Origin: Lentisphaeria bacterium | Lineage (GTDB): Bacteria; Verrucomicrobiota; Lentisphaeria; Victivallales; Victivallaceae | DNA: 59,160 nucleotides | Direction: 5' to 3' | Assembly: GCA_018265615.1 (NCBI GenBank) | Contig: JABLYX010000026.1 | Coordinates: 1 to 59,160 of the forward strand | In this document: piece by piece, positions 23,887 through 31,714 of the stretch | Numbering within the stretch: position 1 is the first letter of the stretch | Layout: each line of letters begins with the position of its first letter | Made by a program: the position numbers and the translations under genes | The notes under the pieces: generated by a model | Told to the model about the DNA's origin: nothing | The model's database searches: none | What the model saw: the letters and a program-made list of their open reading frames with translations, nothing else

Positions 23887-25842
23887 TCAGCGGCGGCTGA
23901 AGCGCTTCTCTATCTCGCGCAGCGTGATCGTGATCATGGTCGGGCGCCCGTGCGGGCAGAGCGTCCCCTGGCGGCACTCTCCGAGCTGGCGCAGGAGTTC
24001 GTCCGCGGCGGAGAGCGGCAGGACGTCGTGCGCCTTCACCGCCGCACGGCAGGCCGCGCGCGCCACGTACTCCAACTCGACCGGAAGCTTGTGCTCCGCA
24101 TTGTCGAGCAGTTCCTGGAGCATATCCGGGATCATCACCGTCAGCTCGCGGTGGTTCGGCAGCGCCGCCGGGACCGAATTCAGCATCACCGTGCTGCTGC
24201 CGAGCGGCTCCACGTCGAATCCGACCGCTTCGAAAATCTTCCGGTTCCGCAGCAGCAGCGACGCCATCGAATGGGGCAGCTCCAGCGTCTGGGGCAGCAG
24301 CAGCGGCTGCGAAGCGATTCCCTTCCGGGCCGAATCGAGCAGCCGCTCGAACATTACGCGCTCATGGGCCGCATGCTGGTCGATCATGATCAGCCCGGAG
24401 CTGCCGGAAGCCAGCAGATAGGTGTCGTCCAGCACACCGATGACGCGCGTCGGCCATTCCCCGTTGAACGGAATCTCCGGGTAGTCGAATTTCGACCGGG
24501 ACGGAATCTCCAGCGCCGCTTCCCGGATCTGCACGTCCGGTTCGCTTCCCGGCGGGGTGTCGGTCAGGAAGACCGCGCTGCCGGTTCCGGCTTCCTGAAC
24601 TGCCGGTTCCGGTTCCGGCGCCGCTTCGGCGTCCGCACTCTCCGGCACGTCGAAAGCCGGGAGCGGGGGAGGCGGCTCCGCCGCTTCCGGGGGCGGGGGC
24701 AGCGGGAGCCGGCGTTCCGGGACGATCTCCGGCAGCGTCGGCTGCTCGCTCCGCTTCGGCTCATATTGCACCGCCGCCGCGTCAAGGACCATGCGTAGCG
24801 GAACCTTTCCCGAGAACGGTGAATCCTGCAGCATCTGCTCCGGAACGGCTTCGCGCGTCCGCTTGAGCGCATTGCCGATCGCGGTCGCGACGGCGCGGCT
24901 GATGACATATTCGTGCTTGAACCGCACCTCGCGTTTGGCCGGGTGGACGTTCACGTCGACATCGCGGGGAGACATTTCGAGGAACAGGATGGCCGGGGGG
25001 AAACGACCGCTTTCGGCGAGCGTGGCGTAGCCCTCACGGATCCCGCGGTAGATGGCGGGTGACTCCACGGCGCGGCCGTTCACGAATGTCCGCTGCTCGC
25101 GGCGGCTGTTCCGCGTAAACCCCGGCGCGGCGGTGAAGCCGGTGATCCGTATGCCGTTCTCCTGATGGGAGACCGGCCAGAGCGCATCGGCATAGACGCG
25201 CCCGAAGAATTCGCGCAGCCGCGGTCCCGGATTTTCCGACGCGGGGGACTTGAACGAGCAGCGCCCGTCCATCACGAGTTCGAACGCCACCTCCGGGCGC
25301 GGAATCGCGAGCGCGAGCACCGCCTCTTCGATATGATGCGCCTCCGTCGCGTCGGCCTTCAGGAACTTCCTGCGCGCCGGGGTGTTGAAGAAGAGGTCGC
25401 GGATCCGGATCGTCGTGCCGACGGCCCCGCCGCACGGGGAGGTATCGGTCAGCCGCCCGCCGTCGACGACCACGCGGGTCCCTTCCAGCTGCTCCGCCGT
25501 CCGGGTCGTGAGCTCCAGGCGGCTGATCGAGGCGATCGAGGGCAGGGCCTCGCCGCGGAACCCGAGGGTGATGATGTTGTCGATGTCATCCTCTTTGAAC
25601 AGCTTGCTTGTGCCGTGCGGCTCGATGCAGAGCAGCGCGTCGTCCGCATCCATGCCGCAGCCGTCGTCGGAGACGGAAATCAGGCGGGAGCCCGCCCGCT
25701 CGATTTCAATGCGGATCCGTTTCGCCCCCGCGTCGACGGCGTTTTCGACGAGCTCCTTGACGACCGAGGCGGGGCGTTCGATGACCTCCCCCGCCGCGAT
25801 CCGGTTGCTCAGGTGTTCGGACATGACTTTAATTCTGCTCAT
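23887..25842 (-). CDS. mutL: DNA mismatch repair protein MutL
   Basis: A 651-residue protein. The N-terminal GHKL ATPase domain carries all hallmarks: IRIKV-type start, NRIAAGEVIERPASVVKELV, ENAVDAGA, DDGCGM, GTSK and GFRGEALPSI. A Pro-rich linker (about 365-440) leads to the C-terminal dimerisation domain. It has DQHAAHERVMFE at 488-499, matching the metal-binding DQHA-x2-E-x4-E motif, and CPHGRP near 629. This is therefore a nicking-endonuclease MutL, as expected where MutH is absent. It overlaps the stop of the upstream TPR gene by 14 bases and is the last gene of a three-gene operon. Confidence 0.97.
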   Translation of the reverse strand: MSRIKVMSEHLSNRIAAGEVIERPASVVKELVENAVDAGAKRIRIEIERAGSRLISVSDDGCGMDADDALLCIEPHGTSKLFKEDDIDNIITLGFRGEALPSIASISRLELTTRTAEQLEGTRVVVDGGRLTDTSPCGGAVGTTIRIRDLFFNTPARRKFLKADATEAHHIEEAVLALAIPRPEVAFELVMDGRCSFKSPASENPGPRLREFFGRVYADALWPVSHQENGIRITGFTAAPGFTRNSRREQRTFVNGRAVESPAIYRGIREGYATLAESGRFPPAILFLEMSPRDVDVNVHPAKREVRFKHEYVISRAVATAIGNALKRTREAVPEQMLQDSPFSGKVPLRMVLDAAAVQYEPKRSEQPTLPEIVPERRLPLPPPPEAAEPPPPLPAFDVPESADAEAAPEPEPAVQEAGTGSAVFLTDTPPGSEPDVQIREAALEIPSRSKFDYPEIPFNGEWPTRVIGVLDDTYLLASGSSGLIMIDQHAAHERVMFERLLDSARKGIASQPLLLPQTLELPHSMASLLLRNRKIFEAVGFDVEPLGSSTVMLNSVPAALPNHRELTVMIPDMLQELLDNAEHKLPVELEYVARAACRAAVKAHDVLPLSAADELLRQLGECRQGTLCPHGRPTMITITLREIEKRFSRR

Positions 25843-26479
25843 GGTTCAACTCCGGGGATCCGGCGGGAATTTCCGCCGGCTTTTCCTCTTCTTCGGTTTT
25901 CTCTTTCGGCTTCATCCGGCGCTGCTGCTGCGCGGCCCGCTCCGAAGCGAGCCGCAGGTAATGCTCCGCCGCCGCCCGGTCGCCCAGTTCTTCATAGGCC
26001 CGGCTCAGGCTGAGATCGATTCCCGGCTGCGCCGGGTCGAGGATCCGGGCGGTCAGGAGCTCCCGGATGCCGGCTTCGTACCATTGCATCCGGATCATCG
26101 TCTCCCCGAGGTTTGCGCGCGCGGTCGGATCCTTCGGGAATTTCGCCAGGATGGCCCGGAACACATTGCTGGCCTCGAAATAACGCCCCGACATGTAGTA
26201 GACGTTTCCGAGCATCCGCTGCGCCATGATGTTGTCGCGGTCGAGGTTCAGGATCCGTTTGAGCGAACGCTCCGCCTCCGGATAACGCTGCTCCGTGAAA
26301 AGCTTCGCGGACTGGCTCAGCAGCTGCCGGAGGATTTGCGGCGAGGCGGCCGGGCCGCGTTCGCTTCTTCCCCGGTTGGACCCCTGGCCGTCGTAGCTGT
26401 ATATTACCCCGGCGGTCAGCAGGACGACGCCGGCCAGGGCGCCGAGCAGCACGATGAGTTTCGGGGTGTTCTTCTTCAT
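25829..26479 (-). CDS. Membrane-anchored TPR protein
   Basis: A 216-residue protein. One N-terminal membrane helix (LIVLLGALAGVVLLTAGVIY) is followed by a short linker. At least three TPR-type repeats follow (AKLFTEQRYPEAERSLKRIL, MLGNVYYMSGRYFEASNVFR, NLGETMIRMQWYEAGIRELL, SRAYEELGDRAAAEHYLRLA). The C-terminus is charged and Lys/Glu-rich. The start at 26479 overlaps the stop of the ABC ATPase as ATGA, and its end overlaps mutL, so the three are translationally linked. It probably faces outward as an interaction scaffold; the partner is unknown. Confidence 0.8.
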   Translation of the reverse strand: MKKNTPKLIVLLGALAGVVLLTAGVIYSYDGQGSNRGRSERGPAASPQILRQLLSQSAKLFTEQRYPEAERSLKRILNLDRDNIMAQRMLGNVYYMSGRYFEASNVFRAILAKFPKDPTARANLGETMIRMQWYEAGIRELLTARILDPAQPGIDLSLSRAYEELGDRAAAEHYLRLASERAAQQQRRMKPKEKTEEEEKPAEIPAGSPELNHEQN

Positions 26480-27486
26480 TCCGTTCCGTCCGTTCTGCCG
26501 GGGAACGGGTGCCGGCAGTAAACCGTGTGGGTATCCGATATCCGCACCGCCGCCGGAGGCTTGCAGCGGCACAGCTCCCGTTCCGCGGCGGAGAGCCCTT
26601 TCAGGCGGTCGCAGCGGTCGCAGAAGCGGCAGCCGGGCGCGAAATCCTCCGGGGACGGGACGTGCCCGGGGATGGTAGACAGCCGCTTCTCTTCTCCGCC
26701 CAGGCGGGGTACCGCTTTCAGCAGCGCCCGCGTGTATGGATGGGACGGATGCTCCAGCAGCTCGGCGGCCGGGGCGTACTCGACGATGTTTCCGGCGTAC
26801 ATCACGGCGACCCGGTTCGCGAGCCGGGCGACGATACCGAGGTTGTGGGTCACAAGGATCACCGCCATATCGCGCGAATGGCGCAGTTCGTCGATGAGCT
26901 CGAGGATCTGCGCCTGGATCGTCACGTCGAGCGCCGTGGTCGGCTCGTCGGCGACGAGCAGCTCCGGGTTCCCGGCCAGCGCCATGGCGATCATCACGCG
27001 CTGCTGCATGCCGCCGGACATCTCGTGCGGAAAGGCGTCCACGCGGGTTTCCGGCGCGGGGATCCCGACCTGCTTCAGGAGCTCGATGACCTCGGCGCGC
27101 GGGTCGGCCACATCCGGGCGGTGCAGCGCGAGCACTTCGGCGATCTGGCTGCCGACCCGGAAGACCGGATTCAGCGAGACCGACGGCTCCTGGAAGATGT
27201 AGGCGATGCCGCCGCCCCGGATTTTCCGCAGCTTGCGCTGAGAGATCCGGGAGAGGTCCGCGACGCCCTCCGCGGTACGGAATTCGATCGCGTCGGCCCG
27301 GACGCGCGCCGGCGGAACCGGCAGCAGCGAGGTCAGCGCAAGGCAGCTGATGCTTTTCCCGCACCCGGACTCCCCGACAAGGGCGAGGATTTCGCCGCGA
27401 TCCACTTCGAATGAAACATTGCTGACGACATCCGGAGCATCCGCTCCGAACGAGATATTCAGATTTTTTACCGATAAAAGCGCCAT
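26476..27486 (-). CDS. OppD/DppD-type ABC transporter ATP-binding protein
   Basis: A 336-residue ATPase. Walker A is GESGCGKS (about 39-46), the Q loop is FQEPSVSLNP, the signature is MSGGMQQR, Walker B is LLVADEPTTALD and the switch is THN. The C-terminal Cys-rich extension (GCRFCDRCDRL, then CRCKPP) and HPSHPYTRALL are characteristic of oligopeptide/dipeptide importers, where an iron-sulfur cluster has been seen in relatives. No permease, binding protein or second ATPase is nearby, so it is an orphan subunit here. It starts an operon with a TPR protein and mutL. A TATATT box (27525-27530) lies upstream. Confidence 0.92.
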   Translation of the reverse strand: MALLSVKNLNISFGADAPDVVSNVSFEVDRGEILALVGESGCGKSISCLALTSLLPVPPARVRADAIEFRTAEGVADLSRISQRKLRKIRGGGIAYIFQEPSVSLNPVFRVGSQIAEVLALHRPDVADPRAEVIELLKQVGIPAPETRVDAFPHEMSGGMQQRVMIAMALAGNPELLVADEPTTALDVTIQAQILELIDELRHSRDMAVILVTHNLGIVARLANRVAVMYAGNIVEYAPAAELLEHPSHPYTRALLKAVPRLGGEEKRLSTIPGHVPSPEDFAPGCRFCDRCDRLKGLSAAERELCRCKPPAAVRISDTHTVYCRHPFPGRTDGTE

Positions 27487-27524
27487 ATTCGAAATCCGGA
27501 GGTGGAAGAATCACTCATTTCAAC

Positions 27525-27602
27525 AATATAACACGAAATGTACCAAGATTCCACAATATTTCGCCGGCAGGAGTAGAAAAAAGCGGAAATCGACATTATA
27601 TT
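27525..27602. promoter_or_regulatory. Divergent promoters between the OppD-type gene and fabF
   Basis: On the minus strand TGGAAT (27548-27553) and TATATT (27525-27530) are 17 bases apart. On the plus strand TAGAAA (27574-27579) and TATATT (27597-27602) are 17 bases apart. The -35 boxes are weak. Confidence 0.4.
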
Positions 27603-27654
27603 ACAGGGAAAAATAAGAGATTTCGGGATAACTCCGGTTAAATTGCGAGGGTGC

Positions 27655-28887
27655 ATGGAAAGAGCGTTCATTACGGGGCGGGGGCTGATCAGCCCCCTCG
27701 GCAAAACGGTGATGGAAAACGAGGCGGGACTCCGTTCCGGCAGAAGCGGGATTGTCCGGGTTCCTTCATTTGTCGAGCATAAGCTTGAAAGCGTGGTCGG
27801 CGGTTCGGCCGGCGAGGTTCCGTCCTGTCCGCTCATCGACCGTAAAACGCTGCGTTTCTGTCCTCCGGTCGGTGTTCTGTCCGTCGTCGCCGTGCTTGAA
27901 GCGATCGCGGAAGCGGGGATCGCGCTCGAGGAGCTGCGCTCGATGCGCGTCGCGATCATCGGCGGTGTCGCGGGCGGCAACTATCGCGAACTTTATGAGG
28001 AGACCGAAGGTTACATGAGCGCGAACTACCGGCTCCGCAACGTGAGTCCGTACAGTGTGCCGCGCATCATGCCGTCGAATGCGGTCGCGAGCCTTTCGCT
28101 GATCCTCGGGCTGACCGGGGAATCCTACGATGTCTCCGCCGCGTGTGCCTCAAGCGCGATTTCGGTCATGGTCGGAACCCGCCTGATCCGCTCCGGGCAG
28201 TACGACGTCGTCATCGCGGGCGGCGCCGAAAAGCTCGACTGGGTCGAAGCGCTCGGGTTCACGGCCTGCCGCGCGCTCTCGCGCAAATTCAACGATACGC
28301 CGGAAAAGGCGAGCCGCCCGTTTGACCGCGACCGCGACGGATTCGTACTGGCGGAGGGGGCGGCCTATGTGGTCCTCGAGTCTGAAACGCACCTGAAAGC
28401 GCGTGGCGGCCGGGCGATTTCGGAGGTCTCCGGTATCGCGTCGAACAGCAACGCGAAGGATATGGTCGTCCCCGATGCGGCGGCCTCCGCGAACGTCATG
28501 CGCGGCGCGATCGCCGATGCGGGGCTCCGTCCCGGGGATATCGGTTATGTGAACACACACGGCACCGGCACGCCGGTCGGCGACCCGATCGAGCTGGCCG
28601 CGATCCGCGAAGTGCTCGGTACGAAGGCCGCGATCAACAGCACGAAGTCCCAGACCGGCCATATGGTCGGTGCGACGGGCGCGGCGGAGATCATCTTCAC
28701 CTCCATGATGCTCGAACGCAAATTCATTTCACCTTCGATCAACCTCGACAACCCCGATCCGGAATTCGGCTGGGCGGACCTCGTGCGCGAGTGCCGCGAC
28801 GGCGTCGGCATCCGGCACGGCATCTCCAACAGCTTCGCCTTCGGCGGCTCCAATATCGCCGTGGTGATCTCCGACTGCGGGAACTGA
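27655..28887 (+). CDS. fabF: Beta-ketoacyl-ACP synthase II (FabF/KAS family)
   Basis: About 410 residues from the ATG at 27655, which follows GAGG; a TTG four codons earlier is less likely. It is a thiolase-fold condensing enzyme for fatty-acid chain elongation with malonyl-ACP. The Cys-His-His triad is readable: Cys164 (SAACASS), His302 (VNTHGTGTPVGD) and His336 (KSQTGHMVGATG). NSFAFGGSN near the end is the family glycine motif. No other fatty-acid synthesis genes or acyl-carrier protein are adjacent. lipA starts two bases after its stop, so an acyl chain made here could feed lipoylation, though that is inference. A secondary-metabolite ketosynthase cannot be excluded. Confidence 0.88.
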   Translation: MERAFITGRGLISPLGKTVMENEAGLRSGRSGIVRVPSFVEHKLESVVGGSAGEVPSCPLIDRKTLRFCPPVGVLSVVAVLEAIAEAGIALEELRSMRVAIIGGVAGGNYRELYEETEGYMSANYRLRNVSPYSVPRIMPSNAVASLSLILGLTGESYDVSAACASSAISVMVGTRLIRSGQYDVVIAGGAEKLDWVEALGFTACRALSRKFNDTPEKASRPFDRDRDGFVLAEGAAYVVLESETHLKARGGRAISEVSGIASNSNAKDMVVPDAAASANVMRGAIADAGLRPGDIGYVNTHGTGTPVGDPIELAAIREVLGTKAAINSTKSQTGHMVGATGAAEIIFTSMMLERKFISPSINLDNPDPEFGWADLVRECRDGVGIRHGISNSFAFGGSNIAVVISDCGN

Positions 28888-28889
28888 GT

Positions 28890-29780
28890 ATGAAAGGGGA
28901 GGGGAAGCCGCAGCGGCCGCGCCTGCCGGAGTGGCTGAAGGTGCGGGTGCGCGCCGGCGGGAGCCGCGACGAGGTGGCCGGAATCCTGCGTGATCTGCGG
29001 CTCAACACGGTCTGCTCCGGCGCGCTCTGCCCGAATATCGGGGAGTGCTTCTGCTCCGGAACCGCGACCTTTCTCATCATGGGCGGCAGCTGTACGCGCA
29101 ACTGCAGATTCTGCGCGATCGACCACGCGCCGCATCCGGCTCCTCCCGAGGCGGACGAGGCGGAGCGGCTGGCGGAAGCGGCCGCGCGCCTCAAGCTCAG
29201 CTATGTGGTCGTCACCAGCGTCACGCGCGACGACCTGCCGGACGGCGGTGCGGGCTGCTTCGCGGCCGTCATCGAGGCGCTGCGCCGCAAGGTGCCCGGG
29301 GCCGGCGTCGAGGTACTGACCCCTGATTTCAACTGCGACCGGGAGGCGATCGCGGCGGTGCTTGCCGCCGGCCCGGCCGTATTCAACCACAATATCGAAA
29401 CGGTCGAGCGGCTGTCGAATGAGATCCGGACGTGTGCGACCTACCGCAAATCGCTGGAGGTACTGCGCCTGGCGCATGAGATCGGCGGCGGCATCCCGGT
29501 GAAGTCCGGTATCATGCTCGGGCTCGGCGAAAGGGACGACGAGGTCATTCTGACCCTGAAGGATTTGCGCGGCGCGGGGGTGTCGATCGTGACGATCGGG
29601 CAGTATCTGCCGCCGTCGGCGCAGCATTGGCCGCTCGACCGCTTCGTCACGCCGGACGAGTTCGCGAAATTCGGTGAAATCGCGCGGGAGCTCGGGTTCT
29701 CGGCGGTTGCGAGCTCTCCGCTCGTCCGCAGCAGCTATCATGCCGGGGAGCTGCACAAAAAGGGCGAACAGGGGTCGTAG
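28890..29780 (+). CDS. lipA: Lipoyl synthase
   Basis: A 296-residue radical SAM enzyme that inserts two sulfurs into octanoyl groups on lipoyl-dependent proteins. The auxiliary cluster motif CX4CX5C (Cys 42, 47, 53) and the radical SAM motif CX3CX2C (Cys 68, 72, 75 in CTRNCRFC) are both present. So is the C-terminal RSSY ligand segment (VRSSYHAGE). PKRPPWL-like RLPEWLKVR is at the N-terminus and LNHNIETV-like FNHNIETVERL in the middle. It starts two bases after fabF. The 3' end overlaps the convergent DUF1848 gene by 43 bases. No lipB or lplA is nearby. Confidence 0.96.
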   Translation: MKGEGKPQRPRLPEWLKVRVRAGGSRDEVAGILRDLRLNTVCSGALCPNIGECFCSGTATFLIMGGSCTRNCRFCAIDHAPHPAPPEADEAERLAEAAARLKLSYVVVTSVTRDDLPDGGAGCFAAVIEALRRKVPGAGVEVLTPDFNCDREAIAAVLAAGPAVFNHNIETVERLSNEIRTCATYRKSLEVLRLAHEIGGGIPVKSGIMLGLGERDDEVILTLKDLRGAGVSIVTIGQYLPPSAQHWPLDRFVTPDEFAKFGEIARELGFSAVASSPLVRSSYHAGELHKKGEQGS

Positions 29781-30601
29781 CCGGCCGCCTTGCGCCGCGC
29801 CGAATCCGGCGAAAAATTCGCGTAGCAGTAGCGGCAGCCGTGCGGACAGCAGTTGCTGCTGCCGATGTCGATGCTCCTGACGCAGTTGCAGAGCGGGCGC
29901 TGGCCCGGATCCTTTCGGAATTCGACCTCATGGCCGCAGATTGCTTTCACCCATTCCCGGCCGATGCAGGCGGCGGCCGGGAGCGGGAGCCCGGCTTCCG
30001 CGCACGCTTCGAGCCGGAGTCCGTTTTTCTCCGCGACGGCGGCGAGTCCGGCGGCGAGCCGGTTCCGCTCTCCGGGAGCCGGATCGTATACTTTCGTGCC
30101 GGCGAGGTTGCGGACGGTTTTGACGTAGAAGTCCAGAAAGCTGGTCACGCAGCGCTTTGTGCCGCCGCGGAGTTCTTCCGCGATCCGGCTGAATGTGCCG
30201 AGGTGGAACTCCGCGCCGTAATCAGGGGAGAACACGACCGGGTCGTATCGCCAGGTCATCTTTTCCGGGCCGATCCGGGCGGACAGTGCGAGGAAAGTCC
30301 GGATGCGTTCCTCCGCCGGCGGCACTCCCGGTTCGAGGCTGTTTCCATAGGCGTTCAGCGTGAAGCCGATGCCGAAGGGGATCCCGAATGCTTCGAGTTC
30401 CCCGATGCGGGCGAGCAGCGGAGCCGGGTTTTTGCTCCAGAATATGATGCAGTCGGCCGCGCCGCGCGTCAGGTCGACCCGGCGGAACTGTTTCGGATTC
30501 ATCGGATTGCGGACCAATGCATATCCGGCGGCGAGCCGGTTCAGCATCCATTCCATATAGAATGCCGGGATATCGGTCCGGCGGCTTGCGCTGACGATCA
30601 T
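29738..30601 (-). CDS. DUF1848 family protein with C-terminal Cys cluster
   Basis: A 287-residue protein of the DUF1848 family, recognised by MIVSASRRTDIPAFY, LVRNPMNPKQ, IIFWSKNPAPLL and the SSFLD-like TSFLDFY segment. Near the C-terminus Cys 252, 256 and 259 form CPHGCRYCYAN, a CX3CX2C pattern of radical-SAM type, with further Cys at 222, 238, 240 and 251. The motif is at the C-terminus rather than near the N-terminus. It starts one base after the stop of ogt, so the two are translationally linked, which hints at a nucleic-acid repair or modification role. That role is inference; the biochemical function of the family is not known to me. Confidence 0.88.
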   Translation of the reverse strand: MIVSASRRTDIPAFYMEWMLNRLAAGYALVRNPMNPKQFRRVDLTRGAADCIIFWSKNPAPLLARIGELEAFGIPFGIGFTLNAYGNSLEPGVPPAEERIRTFLALSARIGPEKMTWRYDPVVFSPDYGAEFHLGTFSRIAEELRGGTKRCVTSFLDFYVKTVRNLAGTKVYDPAPGERNRLAAGLAAVAEKNGLRLEACAEAGLPLPAAACIGREWVKAICGHEVEFRKDPGQRPLCNCVRSIDIGSSNCCPHGCRYCYANFSPDSARRKAAGYDPCSPFLCSSPA

Positions 30602-30602
30602 T

Positions 30603-31067
30603 TCAGAAAAGGGTTCCTGTTCCGGATTCGAGGTCGAGCAGCTTCTGCTTCAGCTCGAGGCCCCCGGCGTAGCCGACGAGCTTGCCGTCTGCGCCGACCA
30701 CCCGGTGGCACGGGACGATGATCGCGATCGGGTTGCGGTTGTTCGCGAGACCGACGGCGCGATACCCGTTCGGGCAGCCGATCGCTTCGGCGATCTCCTT
30801 GTAGGAGGCGGTCCGGCCGTACGGGATCCGCCGCAGGGCGTCCCACACCCTCTTCTGGAACGGTGTGCCTTTCGGGTTCAGCGGCAGGTCGAATTCGCGC
30901 CGGCCGCCGGAGAAATACTCTTCAAGCTGCCGGAACGCCTCCGCAATGACCGGATCCCGGGAATCGGATTCCGGCTGCCGGCAGTTCAGCAGCAGAGCGA
31001 CGACAGCGCCGTCCCCGCCCTGGATGCCGATCCGCCCGAACGCGGTTTTCTTGCAGGCGAAACTCAT
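30603..31067 (-). CDS. ogt: Methylated-DNA--protein-cysteine methyltransferase
   Basis: A 154-residue suicide alkyltransferase that removes methyl groups from O6-methylguanine. The acceptor Cys120 lies in IVPCHRVV, with NRNPIAI before it and GYAGGLELKQKLL after it. The DNA-binding helix is YGRTASYKEIAEAIG. The start at 31067 follows GAGG. It lacks the Ada regulatory domain, so it is an Ogt-type enzyme. It is transcribed with a DUF1848 gene, with one base between them. The perfect palindrome TATAACTCGTTATA lies just upstream. Confidence 0.95.
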   Translation of the reverse strand: MSFACKKTAFGRIGIQGGDGAVVALLLNCRQPESDSRDPVIAEAFRQLEEYFSGGRREFDLPLNPKGTPFQKRVWDALRRIPYGRTASYKEIAEAIGCPNGYRAVGLANNRNPIAIIVPCHRVVGADGKLVGYAGGLELKQKLLDLESGTGTLF

Positions 31068-31092
31068 GATTGCCTCGATTCTGATCGGATGA

Positions 31093-31140
31093 TATAACTC
31101 GTTATATAATAATAACTCGCTTTTTGAAAAAAAGCAAGTG
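31093..31140 (-). promoter_or_regulatory. Palindrome and hairpin before ogt
   Basis: TATAAC-TC-GTTATA (31093-31106) is a perfect dyad 26 bases before ogt. Next to it, CTTGCTTTTT and AAAAAGCGAG (about 31117-31139) can pair on the minus strand just after the stop of the upstream membrane-protein gene and may act as its terminator. Confidence 0.4.
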
Positions 31141-31141
31141 C

Positions 31142-31645
31142 TCACAGGCGCTGAAGTGCGAGAATGGCGAGAGTCAGCGCGTAAAACGGGGCCGCGAGGT
31201 CGAAGGAGCCGTTCGCGCTCAGGAGGAATGTGCAGCCGAGCAGGAACGGGAAGATGATTTCGAGGAAATTCAACAGCAGCTCCGCCATGCTCCCGCCTCC
31301 GCGCCGCAGCTCCGGCAGCCGTCCGAGCCCGAGCAGGATGACCCAGAGGCCGATCCCGATCACGCCGAGCCGGTCGCGGCGGAAAAAGAGAAGCAGCACG
31401 GCCCCCGCCGCCGCCAGCGCGGACATCGTCAGCGCGAACCGGTACCGCTTTTCGCTCCTGCCGGCCGCGAGGATCACGGCCGCGGCCGCGAGGCACAGGA
31501 AGAGCCCGCTGCCGGCCGGCGCGCCGATGTGCGGACGGAAAAAAAGCACCAGCGCCAGCAGCAGAGTGGAGACGGTTCGGAAAAACCTCGCGGCGCGTTG
31601 CTGCCCGAACAGGAGGAGACGGGTTATTTCAGCGGTTTTTTTCAT
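31142..31645 (-). CDS. Integral membrane protein of unknown function
   Basis: A 167-residue, very hydrophobic protein with five or six membrane helices. Examples are TVSTLLLALVLFF at about 24-36, FLCLAAAAVILAAG at about 48-61, LTMSALAAAGAVLLLFF, VIGIGLWVILLGLG and FLEIIFPFLLGCTFLL. I recognise no family motif. It has an Arg/Lys-rich N-terminus. It is transcribed divergently from tsaD, 69 bases away, and in the same direction as ogt. Coding potential is supported by the regular helix pattern and good start spacing to tsaD, but nothing shows its role. Confidence 0.6.
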   Translation of the reverse strand: MKKTAEITRLLLFGQQRAARFFRTVSTLLLALVLFFRPHIGAPAGSGLFLCLAAAAVILAAGRSEKRYRFALTMSALAAAGAVLLLFFRRDRLGVIGIGLWVILLGLGRLPELRRGGGSMAELLLNFLEIIFPFLLGCTFLLSANGSFDLAAPFYALTLAILALQRL

Positions 31646-31652
31646 AGGTTGT

Positions 31653-31681
31653 TTGTGTTTGTTTCAAAGATATGGTATATT
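31653..31681 (+). promoter_or_regulatory. Promoter of the tsaD operon
   Basis: TTGTGT (31653-31658) and TATATT (31676-31681) are 17 bases apart in the divergent gap before tsaD. Confidence 0.45.
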
Positions 31682-31714
31682 TTTAAAATATCAAGTGGTA
31701 CAAGGATTTTTCTT

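Noticed and set aside
25829..27514. Single 561-codon frame spanning the ABC ATPase and the TPR protein
   Set aside because: Its first part is an out-of-frame reading of the ATPase gene. Only the last 216 codons, from the ATG at 26479, are a real protein.
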